Below, one piece after another: positions 11,431 to 23,891 of a stretch of DNA of 64,000 nucleotides (position 1 is the stretch's first letter; each line of letters starts with the position of its first letter). Under the pieces are notes generated by a model. That model made no database searches. It worked only from the letters and a program-made list of their open reading frames with translations, and was not told the origin of the DNA. Source of the stretch: Aralia elata. Lineage: Eukaryota > Streptophyta > Magnoliopsida > Apiales > Araliaceae. Both the position numbers and the translations under genes were made by a program. Location: assembly GCA_034770075.1 (NCBI GenBank), contig CM068386.1, positions 43,747,990 through 43,811,989 of the forward strand, in the 5' to 3' direction.

Positions 11431-12414
11431 AAAAATCCGAAAAGTCACATATTACTAATTAAACCCAATTTGACAAAAAATCATGATTTTGCTTCTAGCA
11501 TGCAATTAAATTATTCCTAATGTCCAGATTATCTACTCTCACATGTTTACACATTTCACAATATCAAACTTCAACAAATTTCCACTTTTTGATTAATTTA
11601 GTATCTTAGAGGCATATTATCAAACATTGAGCATGTATGGCTTATATTCATGAATTTCTGTGAATTTGAAACATGATTAATCCAGAACTTGTGTTCTTAA
11701 CCATCTATAATCATCAAACAATAGTCCAAGCAACACATAACCTAAACTGATCATCTACCATAATCTATATGCATTTTCTCCTATTTTTCTTAAGAAAATA
11801 AAATGGGTTCATGGATTACCGTTTTGGATGAATTCTACTTGAATCTCACTGATGATGATAATCTTCTAGCTTGCCAATGCTTCAACAATTCCCATAAATC
11901 TTTGAATTCCCTCAAGCTCTCAAGTTCACTCACAATTTTCTTTCTTGGGTGGAATTTTAGCAAAAGAAAGAAGTATTTTGGGTGGAGAGTATATAAAGAT
12001 GTTAGTGGCATTTGATTCTCTTGCCCTTCCATCTTCAATCATCAGTTGAAACATTATAACATCAGTTACAAAGATTAAAAGAAAATGGGGGTTAAGGAAT
12101 GGAATGGTTTTAGAATTAAAGGCAATTTGTAACTCCCTCTTTTCCAATTTGCAATAATCGTGCTCTCCTCTCTCATTTGTCCCAATTTGATAGTCACATG
12201 GTCCCTCCAAATTCAGCTGATACAATTTTAATTAATAAAATATTATATTAATCAATTAATCAATTAAATAATCATTTGACCATTTTACCCTCTGGAACCA
12301 AACTATTCGATAATAATATTGATTCCTACTAAAATCGACGTTCCAAACGTCGTGGGATTATTCGTTTCGCCAAATTAGCTTCCGAAATTCGAGTTTACCT
12401 TTTCATCCGAAAAA

Positions 12415-12461
12415 ATCAACCGGTTGACTTTGACCAGATGTCAACCCCGACACATTTTGTG
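12415..12461 (-). promoter_or_regulatory. W-box cluster in the solo LTR
   Basis: In LTR sense this repeats the arrangement at 8438-8494: TGTGTCGGGGTTGACA, then GGTCAA, then AGTCAACCGGTTGA. It is about 420-470 bp upstream of the TATA-like box near 11990. Confidence 0.6.
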
Positions 12462-12775
12462 ATTACAGTTTATTCTGACTAATCTCGACGTTCCGGACTT
12501 AAATATACAGTTCGCGTCTTCAAATTCCACTCCGAACTCAAATTTGAGTTTTAATTCCATTCCTTGTAATTTATTAAAATTAATAACTACTTAGTTAATT
12601 CAAATAGTTAAATTAATCAAAGCAACTATTTAAATTCATCTCGTCACATATCTCAGTTAAATATATATATATATAACACATATACATATAATAATTAAAA
12701 TCATATAAGAGTTTCACATAAATTTAATTTATTATAAATATTAAATTACAAATTGACCTCGGATATTACATTATG

Positions 12776-13463
12776 AGAATATCCCAGTTGGAATAGAGTA
12801 AAAAGGTGTTAAAACGAATTTGTAGTAAGAGTTTTGGTAAAAACATATTAGAAAATGAAGAATGGATTGAATAGTGACCAATGAGTAAATTTTTGGTATT
12901 AATGTGTTGCTTGAAAAATTGTGAGTTTCTGGAGTAGTATAGTACCTAAGTTATGAAGTCATAGACTTTGGAACGAACGCATTCCGACCTTGGATGAGGG
13001 AGTTTTGGTGATTGGAGGGAAATGTGTCAAAACTGTCCAATCTGGAAAACCAGATTCAGACCAGCCAATTGTATGAATTTTCTGGACTTGTGTGTTCAGA
13101 ATTTAAAAATGGTTAAAGCATAAAAGTTGGTGAAGATAGTGAAGAGATAAACTCGGATAGAGTTTTAAGAGATAAATTGAGGAAACTCATCGAAGGAAAA
13201 TAATAATAAATATATTATTATTTTGAGGTGTTAATTAAGTTATTAAGCTTGATTGTAGAATGACAGGGAAGATAAAGGTAATGGACTCGTAGAGAGTTGT
13301 TAAGTAAAAGTTGAGAGTATTAAGAATAAATATTTTGTACGCAAATTTTGGAAGCGTTAATGGAGGCGATTAAAATTATTTTTATAAGACATCAGAAGGA
13401 AGAGACAGTGAAGAGATTGTAAGAAATGAACCAATGATAGATCTAGAGATTGATCTTGAATAA
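12776..13463 (+). repeat. LTR family B resuming, grading into decayed internal sequence
   Basis: This continues the LTR broken at 9451 and contains CATAGACTTTGGAACGAACG, part of a module shared by other LTRs. No normal LTR terminus or primer site was found before the next insertion at 13464, so the 5' LTR/internal boundary is probably lost by deletion. No gene is seen. Confidence 0.5.
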
Positions 13464-15277
13464 TGATGTGCTGTCGCAAGCAACCAAAAATAAAACTTTC
13501 TTGCGAAAGATAATAATATAGCAGTGAAAGTAAGAGTCGATCCCACAGAGAATGATTAGTCTAATTTAATGCTTTGTTTACCAAAAAGGTGGGTTTTGTA
13601 ATTTGATTTCACTAATTAACAAGAACATAATTTAAAGTAATAAGAATAACCAATGAATTAAAGATTTCAATTCTTCCGGTTCAGTATCACCTTTTTACAA
13701 CAATAGAATAATTAAGTATGACAATATTTATCATTCAATGAAATTAATAGCCCTAGGTAGCAACAAACTCTGCTACCCGAAACTTCCCTTAGATTATCAC
13801 TTAATGAAACAAGCTCTTCACAAGATTCTAACCACTATACAACCTAGAACAAGCTCTGTAGATTTAATATAACAGCAACATTAAGATCTAGGGAATCAGA
13901 CTATTCCAAGCAACAATCACACAAGCTCGGATTATTTAACCTGTCTTCCGATAATCATAGCAATACTCAAAAGCTTGACCAAAATCATGTATCACTAATT
14001 GCTACTTATGATTAGGAACAATATCAATTACACGTAATATTATCCCTTGATCTAGCAGATAATATCAGTTAACCAATTTAATCCTGCAGAAACTAAATTA
14101 GTTAAGCCGAATAACATTCAACAGTTAAAATGGATTATCAAGAATGAACTTCATATAAGAAGGAATGAATAGTGAATATTTAATCAAACCATTAGCCGTA
14201 AATAAAGTTCAACATCCCCTTCGAACTGAATAAAAGAACTAGCTTGACATAATAAGTCTAATGAATACTTTCTTGAATTATAAAAGGGGTGAGGACACCA
14301 ACCTCACTATGAAGGTGATCCTCTTTCCCTACTACCTACATTAGAATTTAGAGAGTATGGAGAATGGTGTGTGAATTAGCAAAATTTAAGCCTAGCTTCA
14401 CTTGGTATTTATAGGAACTCATGGTGTACTAACCCATCATCATAATCCAAGATCAAACACCTAATCTACTTATGTGCATCAGCCAACCAGGAAGTAACAA
14501 CCCAAAAACGTGCCCATGTGATGTTCTAAAAGTCCAAATCTGACAACTAACTGATCAACACCTTGTAAGCTAATTTTGCATTTGAAAACGATCGACTTTG
14601 GACTTGTGCAAAGAATAAAAGTTGTAGTACTAGACTTTCTAATGAATTTAGGCTTTTGAATGACCTGATTTGGAGTTCGGAAGCATACGTTATGGCCCAA
14701 ATACTCCAACTTGTCCGAACAGGAATCCAGTCCAGGCGAGATTCGGTTCAGTTCACTTTGACACACAGTTTGGAGGCCCAACTGAACTCAAATTTTTGCC
14801 CACCATACCTTTCCAGAAAGCTTGAGAAGTCTACTAAAAACGTCAAGAAGACCACATACTCAATTGGAAACTCTAACACCATCTAAATCGCAAACGAAGC
14901 CCCAGAGGTCAATCTGTCCAAAAGCCAAACAATCTAAAATTTTCAGCTTCGATGTCCGTTGGTAAAATGGTCATAACTCTCTCAACCGAGCTCTAATTTA
15001 GGCATTTCAAGATGATCCGAAAAGATAAGAAGTAGATCTACAACTTTCCTACTTTGAGCATTGAGAGATATTGGTTGGACAAAGGGCAAAATTGGGCCTC
15101 AAGTGGACGGACTGATTTCAAAATAGTCCAAAAGTGAGGATATAACACAGTTTTCATTTAATGGCTCCATTTGTAACCTAAATCAAAATATAAGAATAGT
15201 GAGTACATTTAGGTTCCAAATAAGTATAAAAGACTAGACATTAAGGGATAAAAATATAACATATTTTATACTTATCA
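13464..15277 (-). repeat. Solo LTR, minus orientation, target duplication AATAA
   Basis: It begins TGATGTGCTGTCGC and ends CTTATCA, with 5-bp duplications AATAA at 13459-13463 and 15278-15282. In LTR sense it starts TGATAAG and carries the conserved block TCTGTGGGATCGAC near its 3' end. It shares that block with the LTR at 22514-23886, and a variant (CCCTGTGGGTTCGAC) occurs at about 28571. No primer site or coding motif is seen. The open frames at 14479-14886 are unsupported. I do not know the lineage. Confidence 0.85.
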
Positions 15278-15319
15278 AATAAGTATCTGGAGACGGAACT
15301 GAATGAAGAGATAGAAGAT

Positions 15320-15470
15320 GAAAGATTAAGTCCGAGAGTTATAGGACCCTTTTTGGAGTAATAAAGATAATAGAAGAAGTAAGATAAGATCTTATGTAAA
15401 GATAGTATGGAGTAACTACAATGCCGAAGAAGCTGCGTGGAAACTCAAAGAAGAAGGAAAGAAGTAGGAG
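15320..15470 (+). pseudogene. Chromodomain remnant of a gypsy pol
   Basis: The frame from 15396 reads a C-terminal integrase/chromodomain motif: VKIVWSNYNAEEAAW, close to VKVILRNHNAEEATW in the pseudogene at 1-1412. Slightly upstream, text resembling LSPRVIGPF is recognisable. The rest of pol is absent or eroded. It identifies the element ending at 15798 as a chromovirus derivative. Confidence 0.65.
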
Positions 15471-15798
15471 CATGCCTCTAAGAAGAAGTCGTAGTTTTTG
15501 AGATATCTGTTAGTTCTTTAAACTCATATTATTATGGTAGGTTCGTGACTCCTAGTAGTATAGTGGGTTTTTGAGCCCATAGGCGTACGAATAGTTCTTG
15601 ATTTGTTCTTGAACTACGTATTACTATGACAAGTTCCTAAACTCATATTATTAGGGTAAGTTCCTGGACTCATGATGTGTGGTAGGTTTTAAGAATGAAA
15701 TCGTATTTCGAGATTTGCGGAGTAAAGACGAATGTAAGTCATATTTGTATAACCTTGTAGTTGTAATTTCGGGGACTAAATCTTTATAGGGGGAAGAA
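15471..15798 (+). mobile_element. 3' internal end of a decayed chromovirus derivative
   Basis: The stretch contains the repeats seen at 5980-6130 (ACTCATATTATTA-type text with AAGTTCCT) and ends with the polypurine tract TAGGGGGAAGAA directly before TGTGGCAACC. No coding sequence was seen. Confidence 0.6.
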
Positions 15799-16776
15799 TG
15801 TGGCAACCTGATAAATCGTGTAATCTATTTATTTGGGTTTATGGACATGAATATCGAATAAATGAAATTTTATTGATATTATTATGTGTAAATGTGTTTG
15901 CATGTGTTTAAAGGTCGTATTATGACCTAAATTGTGTTTATGTGCAAGAATTTAAGAACTAGGGTTTCGTACGAGAAAATAAAATTTTTCTCGGCAAAAA
16001 GACGAAATAGCACTACTCACGCTAAAAATATCTTTTCTGTTTTTTCGATTTTTCGAAGAACGCCATAGCATTTATATGATGTCACGAGACATAATATCTA
16101 ATAAAATTCAAAAACGAATTTCACGATTTTTCACCTTGTCGACTGAATTTCTGAGAATAATACGCGCATAATATGAAGTATTATACGGTAGAAATACGAA
16201 AGTCAACCGAAAATAGTATGATCAACGATTGCAGCTATCTATTTAGTCTAAGTAATCGAACTTTGGAAAGAAAATCTATTTAGACTAACCAAGTAGTAAC
16301 TTAATCCAAGTGAAGAAGAATCGACCAATAGTAGCGAAGGATAATGCAAGCGATGATGTCACGTTAGACGATGATGTAAGCGGTGATGTCACATAGGATG
16401 ATGAAGTAAGCGATGATGTCATAGATTGTGGTGAAATGACTATTTTACCCCGACTCTTGCCCATCCTATAAATAGAGGGCCATTCTTCTTCATTCCTCAC
16501 CAATTCACCTAAACTAAGAGAAAAAACTCTAGATAATTGGAGAGAGGAAGGGAGAAAGAGCTCGGGCAAGAGTAACGGAAGAAGAAGAGGAAAGTAAGCT
16601 ACTGAGTTAGCAAAGCTTTGTCAAGAAGAAGGTTAATCGTAAACCTTAATTTTTTAAAACTTAGTTCAAGCTTTATGTATAAGTATTGCCTTGTTGGTGG
16701 TTATTGATTAATGGGGATTATGAGGACCCAAAGATATAAGGAGGATGATATTAGTAGTGTAAATCACGAACATATG
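15799..16776 (+). repeat. Start of the 3' LTR, family B
   Basis: It begins TGTGGCAACC after a polypurine tract, with a TATAAATAGA box at 16467-16476 and a GA-rich leader. It is interrupted at 16777 by another LTR. The text from 20898 (a TTGGAATGGAGTGAAAATA block at about 21065) continues it. Confidence 0.65.
16467..16476 (+). promoter_or_regulatory. TATA box of the family B 3' LTR
   Basis: TATAAATAGA is followed about 30 bp later by the start of a purine-rich presumed leader. Confidence 0.6.
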
Positions 16777-19700
16777 TGTGACAACCCGGATTTTCGAGAA
16801 TAATTATAATAAGAATTTAATATAGAATGATTCTTATTATGAGTCGTGTATGTATATATATGTGTTATATATATTTATGTGAGTTATTTGGTGAGCTTAA
16901 TATGTATATATATAAATGTGAAATATATACATAGATTCAGAATGATTGAGTTACTAGTTAATAATTGTAACGATCGCGAGCCGTGAGTAGCTTGGTAATT
17001 GAGCTTATGGATATTATTGAATAAAATAGACTTTTATTAATAATTTTATGTGTTAAGCGTTTAAAGGTTATATTATGACCTAGATTATGTGTAGGCGATG
17101 ATTGGTAAGTATGAAAGTGTTCGTATAAGCTAATTTGACGGTTTCAAGAAATATCGCTAGAGTACTATTTATTGGATTAAATAAATAGTTGAAGGATAAT
17201 ATTATTGAACGAGCTATTTGTTGTAAAGACGCTAACCCAAGTTATGGGCGAGATATATGTACGTTCATGTATATGATTATGGGGAGTTAATCGGGAAGAG
17301 TAGCGATCGCGAATCGTGAATACCCTTGTAATTTGGGTTTATTAATATTATTAAATGGACTAAATATTATTTTTATGTGACGAGTTTTAAGGTTAATCTA
17401 TAACCTGGATGATGTCAATATATGAAGTTTTATGCGTTATTGAACCGCAGAAGTGAATAATTGATTTTGCGAAAGATCACAAAATCACTATTCACCAGGC
17501 ACGTTTCCCGAGACACTATTCATGCCATAATATTTTTGAGTCTTTTTGAATTTTAATAAATTTCATAAATACGTGTATGCGTACGAATAATTTTTTCAAG
17601 TGTCGGAAATTTTATTTGAGCTGATACGTGATTTTATCCGTATCCGAATGTATTATATGGGTGTTCCGAATATTTGAACAAATCCCATAATAATTATTTT
17701 TACCCATCCCAATATTTATGGTAATACCCATTTTAATTTTGGGTGGAGTTATTTACCAGTTTTGGTACAAAAGTGGGAGTTTTCGGATATAATTTTGGTG
17801 TATTCGGGTAATTATTTTGGCTTGTTACTCCAAGTGGGAACCACCCAACCACATTAGACCAATCAAATGAGAGCAAGGAGGGAGAGATTGCTGGCAAGCT
17901 TAGAAAAATTGGCCACCTTGAGCCACTCCCATTTTCTCCCACTTCTCCCTAAATTCCTCCACTCTCCCAAATAATTCAAACCACTCCATTCTCCCTTGCA
18001 CCATTTTCTTTCTTCCTTGTTCAGCTGATAGAGATAGATAGAGAGAGCTGCCGGAGAGAGAAGGAGGAAAAGTCGCCGGAGGTCGCCGGAAAAAGGGAAG
18101 AAGTTCGCTGGAAAAAGGAAGGAGGAAGAAGAAGAAGGCACGGGGGGAAGAGTGAGAGAAACCAAGCAAGAAGAGCCACTCTAATGAACCCTAGCTAGCT
18201 TCTCTATCATCTATAAGAGATTTACAGAGGTAACATCTCATTAAATCCATTTCGTTTGAGTTTTGTAAAAGATTTTCCAAAGTTTTTGGTTTTTGGAGCT
18301 TTTTAGCTCACGGGCGATTTTTTGAAAGATTCTTGTTGTTTTTATTTGTGTTGGATGTTTGTAAATGTTGTTAATAGGTTATATAAGCCATTAATAATAT
18401 TAAAGTGGAATAAAAACGCAATAAACTCATACCTATGCTTAAGGAGGATGAAGAACATGAAGAACAATGAACTTGGGACATGAACTTGGACATTTGGACG
18501 ATTTAGAAGACTTTGTAGCTATGATTTCTTGTTTGTTTAATTGATTTGTTGTTATAATATTGTACTTCCATGGGTTACGAAGTTAACCCAGTTGGAATGG
18601 AGTAAAAAGGGATTAAAACAAAGTTTTGGTGATGATTTTTGTGAAGAACACCAAGAACACCAAGAACACGAAAATATAGCATGAGTTGATACTTTGACCT
18701 CAAATTTGGCCATGTTAATGTTAATGGCTAGCTCTGAATTTTTGATATGTTGTAGCCCTATGTCTTAGGAGTCCATAGAGTCCGGAACGGACCAATTTGA
18801 ACGTGTATTGAGGGAGTTATGGTGGTTGGAAGCAAGATAGGTCTAGAACACCAAAACAGAGCATTCCGGGAAGCAAAACGGGTTGGAGACTCAGGCCGAG
18901 CGCCTACGGCGCTGGGTAGGCGCTGGCCACGAGTCCAGCTACTGCAATAGAGCACTTTAGGTGCTGGTCATAGGCCATTTTGAGAGCCTACGACGCTGGT
19001 AAGGAAACTGTGCAAAACTGCTCCGACGTCCTTTAGTAAAATGGGCATAACTTTCTCATACGAACTCGGATTGAGGTGATTCAAGATGATTCGGAAAGAG
19101 AACGAGTAGACCTACAACTTTTGTTCTTTGAGGTTTTTAATTTGAGGTCGGGATCAATTCACAAATTGACCATTTGTGTGACTGATGTGTTTTTGGGGGC
19201 AATCGAAGAGTGTCGGGCATGAGCGTAAGCACGCGTAATGCTCCCGACAATGTTAAATGGTATTCTAAGTTCTAAAACATGAATGCTATGATTTATAATG
19301 ATACTTAACATTAACCAATGAGTATTAGATAAATTGAATGGGCATGTTAGGCTTACGCGAATGCAGGTCGCCTGGGCGTTCGAATAATCAAGTTTGGCGT
19401 ATAGACGTGCAAGCATCGTAACGCCGTAACTAGTGTGTATAATCTTGTTTAATATTGTGTTTCTAATAATAATGAAATATGATAGTGTGTTATAAACCAA
19501 TGTATGAGCATGCTAAGCACATGCAAAGGAGGCGAATTAGGTGTGTGACGTGTAAACGTCGAAACGCCGCGTAAAGTGTTAAAGAACTTAAATAGTGTTT
19601 CGATTTAAACAAAACGAACATTATAAGATATGAAGTGGGTTTATAATATAAACCATTATATGAAGCCTTTTTAGTGGCTAATTGGTATTTTATTGTTAAA

Positions 19701-20897
19701 TAAATTGTGTAGGATATTTGAAGGACGAGCCATCATAATTTGGCAAGGAACGCTTAAAGGCAAGTTATTTCAGTAACTTGTTAACTTGTTTAAATGTATT
19801 GATGTGCATGACTTGATTACTAAATCTTTCATTATTATGTGGATTATATGCGAGCATGATTAAAGTGTGCACAATGTGTAATTATGTGACTATATTATTC
19901 TATGTGGAACTTGAATTATTGTGAATATACAATGTGAGATGCATGAAGTATGCTATGAGATACATGATGCATATATATAGATGAATTGCATAAGATCTAT
20001 AATGCATGAGTAAGATGCATAGTATGAGAATCATGATGCATGGATAAATGCAAACTTATGTGTTACGTGAAGCATGAAATGTGAAAACTGTTAGTTCTTG
20101 CTGAGCCGTCGTGCTCATTCTTGCAAAATAAAATTTTTGCAGATTTTACAATGCAATGCAATTATCTTGATATCGTGGTGATAAGGATTAGAGATGCATG
20201 GAAACAGGAAGGTTGCTAAATATTTCTCAATTGTATTTATTTAGCTGTGATGACGGTATATGATGTACGTGAATTTGACTATGTAAAGCTTGAGTTATAA
20301 ATGGAGGTTGTCCATTATAGTAGTAAGATGAAGTTATGTTAGTTACTTGTTAAAGTAAACTAGAAGGATGACGATGATGTATAAAGGACATTTTTATAAC
20401 GATTGTTTGGTTATTGAATAACCTTGCGTATATTCAGGGATTGAATAAGTCAGAATTTGAACCTTGCGTTCACATATGAGATATTGTGAAGGACCATGGT
20501 ATTTACTCGACCTTGATCATAAGTGTAGTATTTAAAGGTTACGAAATCTGGATTTGTAATAAAGAGTGTGAGGGTAAGTTTTAATACTTATTGTTGTATA
20601 GTACTGTTATGTACAACATGAATAAGCATTATATTTGCGATGATTATTAAATGATGTATTAGTTAAGGTCTTCGTACCTAAGACTAGATGGAAACATGTT
20701 ATAATAATCTTATAATCACTCTCATGTAGTAAGATCACATTGTAGTTATGGTTTCGAGGCTTGGGACGATAATATTTATATTATATCAATGTAAATATTT
20801 TTATTATTCCGCATTAAGTTATTGTTAGATCGATATATAAGTGGCACAGCGATGCACGAATTCGTGGATAGGATAACCCGGGTTTGGGGGCGTCACA
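16777..20897 (+). repeat. Gypsy LTR(s) inserted in the family B LTR
   Basis: It starts TGTGACAACCCG and ends GGGGGCGTCACA. The flanks ATATG (16772-16776) and ATATA (20898-20902) fit a 5-bp duplication with one mismatch. Inside, two further LTR-start-like sequences occur: TGTAACGATCGCGAG at 16966 and AGCGATCGCGAATCGTG at 17302. Only one LTR end is present, so this is either nested truncated LTRs or a recombinant. It carries a GA-rich leader (about 18030-18170), a GC-rich block (18895-18995), CATAACT/CTACAACTTT modules on both sides of it, and a CG-rich stretch at 19200-19570. No gene is seen. Confidence 0.6.
18895..18995. repeat. GC-rich block with GGCGCTG words
   Basis: It contains GAGCGCCTACGGCGCTGG, GTAGGCGCTGGCC and GAGCCTACGACGCTGG, that is, repeated GCGCC/GGCGC words able to pair with each other, in AT-rich surroundings. 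Confidence 0.7.
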
Positions 20898-22513
20898 ATA
20901 TACATGATAAGTGGAATCATGGATTAATATACGAACTAAACCAAGAAAGCATGAAAAATTGTGAAAATGTTGTTGATAGACAAGTTTAAAACCATCGTTC
21001 CTAAGTTAGTTTATGAATTCCAGGAAGAAAGAATTATAAGTATATGTGTTGAGAAAATGTTCCAATTGGAATGGAGTGAAAATATGCTATAACGAAGTTA
21101 TGGCGAAAATTTTAGTAAAATACATCAATCGAAGAAAACCTTAGCTTGATACGACTTTCGTGCCAGTTAGTGGGAATTAATTGCTTCCGAAAAATTATGA
21201 TTTTCTAGGAGTTTTGTAGTTCATAAAAAATGTGAGTCATAGACTCAAGAACGGACTCATTTCAGTATCGGATGAGGAAGTTACGACATTCAGAAGCGAA
21301 TTGTACGGAAATGAAATTTCAAAAGAATGGAAAAACAATTTGTTTCTGTGTGCCGGCGCCGCAGCGCCATTTATAGAGTAAAAACTGGCGACGTAGCGCT
21401 GCTAGGAAATCTAGGTAGAAAATAAGTATGGCGCCGCAGCGCCGCTAGTAGTGGAAAAGCTGGCGCCGCTGCTAAGGATCGGCCGCTGTGAGAGGGCGCC
21501 GCAAATGAACTGGGATTGGGCGCCGCAGCATCGACCCTGTACCAAGCCCGGTAAAGAGTTGATACGCATTCCGTCGTTGGGCGTTCGCGTAGGCTAGTTG
21601 GGCGTATGAACGTACAAGCGTTGTAATGCCATAACTAGTAATTTTAACCTTGTTTAATGTTTGAATTTTAATAGGAAGACAAACTCTATGATCTAAATTA
21701 CTTAACATAAATTAATTTTTAGTAACAAAGTATGTCGAGTGAGCTAAACGTACACAAGGGCGTGTCGATTATGCGCTGTAGTTAGGCAAGACGGTCGTAC
21801 GATGTGCGAATATCGAGTCGCCGTGCCAAGCGTTAATGAACTTAAAAAGTGATCCGATTCAAATAAAACGAACATTATAAAAGGTGAAATAGAGTTAATG
21901 TAAACTAATTTAGAACATCATTATGTGTCTAATTGGTATGTCGTCATATATGAATGTGTGTAGGACGTTCGAAGGGCGAATTAGCATAAAGTTGTAAGCA
22001 ACACTTAAGACAAGTTCTCTAACTTCATTTGATTTTTATATTGAATGCAAGTTTTCTATCTCTTGTTTAATTATCGTGATTAAGCAAGTTTCCTAAACTT
22101 ACTCATATTTTGTGATTGAGCAAGTATCTTATCTTTCATTTGATTTTTGTATTGTATGACCTTATACGTATTATTATTCTGTGCAAGACATGGGTTTAGA
22201 TTATGGAATTTTGTTTACTATATAAAATTCATCGTATGATATGAAATGATTTATGAAAAAGAGTTATTAGCAATTTGATTCGGCTTAACTCGATTTGTTG
22301 AGCTATTCTAGTCGGAATATTTATTGTTAAGATATTATCTGTGATAATTCTATGAAGTATGATAAGTTGTTTGTGCCAATCAAATAGTTTGGGCAAATAT
22401 TAGTAAATGATTGCACTCCGTGCAATGATATGCGTTATGTGAGCAAATATTGCTATGATGTTAAGTATGTTATGTGAGCAAATAAGGATATGATTGCACA
22501 CCATGCAATGATA
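20898..22513 (+). repeat. Family B 3' LTR resuming
   Basis: It carries LTR landmarks in the same order as other copies: the TTGGAATGGAGT block, a GC-rich block (21350-21545), GGGCGTATGAACGTACAAGC (compare 19390), and GCAAGTTTTC/GCAAGTTTCC repeats (about 22030-22130). No gene is seen. Confidence 0.55.
21350..21545. repeat. GC-rich block with GCGCCGCAGCGCC cores
   Basis: The 13-mer GCGCCGCAGCGCC occurs exactly at 21356-21368 and 21431-21443, identical to the core at 2698-2710 in a different LTR. Variants follow to about 21530. Confidence 0.8.
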
Positions 22514-23886
22514 TGATTGTTAATGGTTTATACGTGACTGCATAATTGTTATATACTTTGATTCCTTTATATTTAGTTTTATTGCATGTTTTACGTGTAT
22601 ATACACTCATTATGGTGTTTATTGATTTCAGGAGGATTCAGGGTTAAAAGTGGAGAAAGATTGAACACTAGAGTGAAAAACGAGAAAAAGTCAAAAATTA
22701 GAAAATCAGGCATCTTCGCCCCGGCGAGCCTTTTGGCTTGGAAGTCTTGGCCCCGGCGAGAACTTCTCTGTCCAAGTTTGCCCCGGCCTGCGCTGAACGC
22801 GCCCCGACCCAAACCTCTCTGTTGTTCTTCACCTCGACGAGAGAACCTAGTACAAAAATCTTCGCCCCGACGAAGATAGCGGGAAAAGGAAAAAAATATT
22901 CTGTTTTAGGCAGGAAATCTTGGGGAATTCTAAGTGTAATTGGATTCATATTTCTTAGTGTATTAGGATAATATCTTAGGACTATAAATACATGTAATTA
23001 GTTAGATATGAGGGACATCTACATCATCTTGGCAACTACAATTAAAACCCTAATAGGGGCAAGATTGAAGACATGTCAAGCTAAATTTTCTTATTCAGTT
23101 CTAAGGGATGTTGAACCTTATTTATAATTAATGTTTAATTAAGTATTCATTATTTATTTCTTCTTATATGGAATTCATTTTTGATAATCTAATTAAATTG
23201 CTTGAATGTTATTTGGTTTAATTGATTTGATTTCTGCAAGATTAAATTGGTTAACCAATATCATATGCTAGATTAAGATATAGTATTAAACAAACGATAT
23301 TGTATCTGATCATAAGTAGCAATTAATAATACTTGATTGTGGACAAGCTTTTGGTTGTTATTATGATTATCAGAAGACAAGCTAAATAATCCCTGATAGT
23401 GTAATTGTTGCTTGTAATAGTCTAATTCTCTAATCCTTAATGCTGCTGTTATATTAAATCTAGATTGATAGTTCTGAGTTGTATGATAGTTAGGGTCTAG
23501 TGGGACGCTTGTCACATTAGATTTTAAACCTAAGGAGAATTTTGGATAATTAGCGATTGTGGTTATCTAGGACTATTAATTTCATTGAAGGATAAATAAT
23601 GTTACACTTGATTAATCTGTCATTGTAAAAAGGTGATACTGAACTTATGAACTGGAACTTTTAATTCATTGGTTATTTTTATTTATTTACTTTTGTTAAT
23701 TAGTTAATCAAACTCAAAACCTCCCAATCTTTATTTTCATTGTTTAATTAGATTTAGGAAAATAAAAGAATAAATATAAAATAATTCACTCTCTGTGGGA
23801 TCGACCCTTGCTTGTCACTATACTGATTTCTGTATTAGTAGAGTAGAAGTAAGGATTTAATTTTGGGGTGTAAACGATAGCTCCCA
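22514..23886 (+). repeat. Probable solo LTR related to that at 13464, plus orientation
   Basis: It resembles the reverse complement of 13464-15277 throughout (for example the CTCTGTGGGATCGACCC block at about 23790). ATATG follows it (23887-23891), and ATATG overlaps its first bases (22511-22515), as if one TG had been lost at the junction. It contains GCCCCGGCGAG cores (22708-22880). No primer site or coding motif is seen; the open frames at 22586-22971 result from the GC block. Confidence 0.65.
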
Positions 23887-23891
23887 ATATG

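Larger units (their letters stand above)
9452..12770 (-). repeat. Solo LTR, minus orientation, target duplication TTATG
   Basis: It begins TGTGACGCTCCC, the reverse complement of the usual LTR end, and ends in ATTACA. Perfect 5-bp duplications TTATG flank it at 9447-9451 and 12771-12775, and the host LTR reads on across it. It contains no primer site, polypurine tract or coding sequence, so it is a solo LTR of 3.3 kb. On the minus strand it has a TTTATATA-type box near 11990 and a W-box cluster at 12415-12461. It also carries a (TA)n run at 10664-10690 and a 222-bp duplication from 10988. The short open frames inside (10994-11299, 11803-12225) show no protein motif. Confidence 0.88.
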
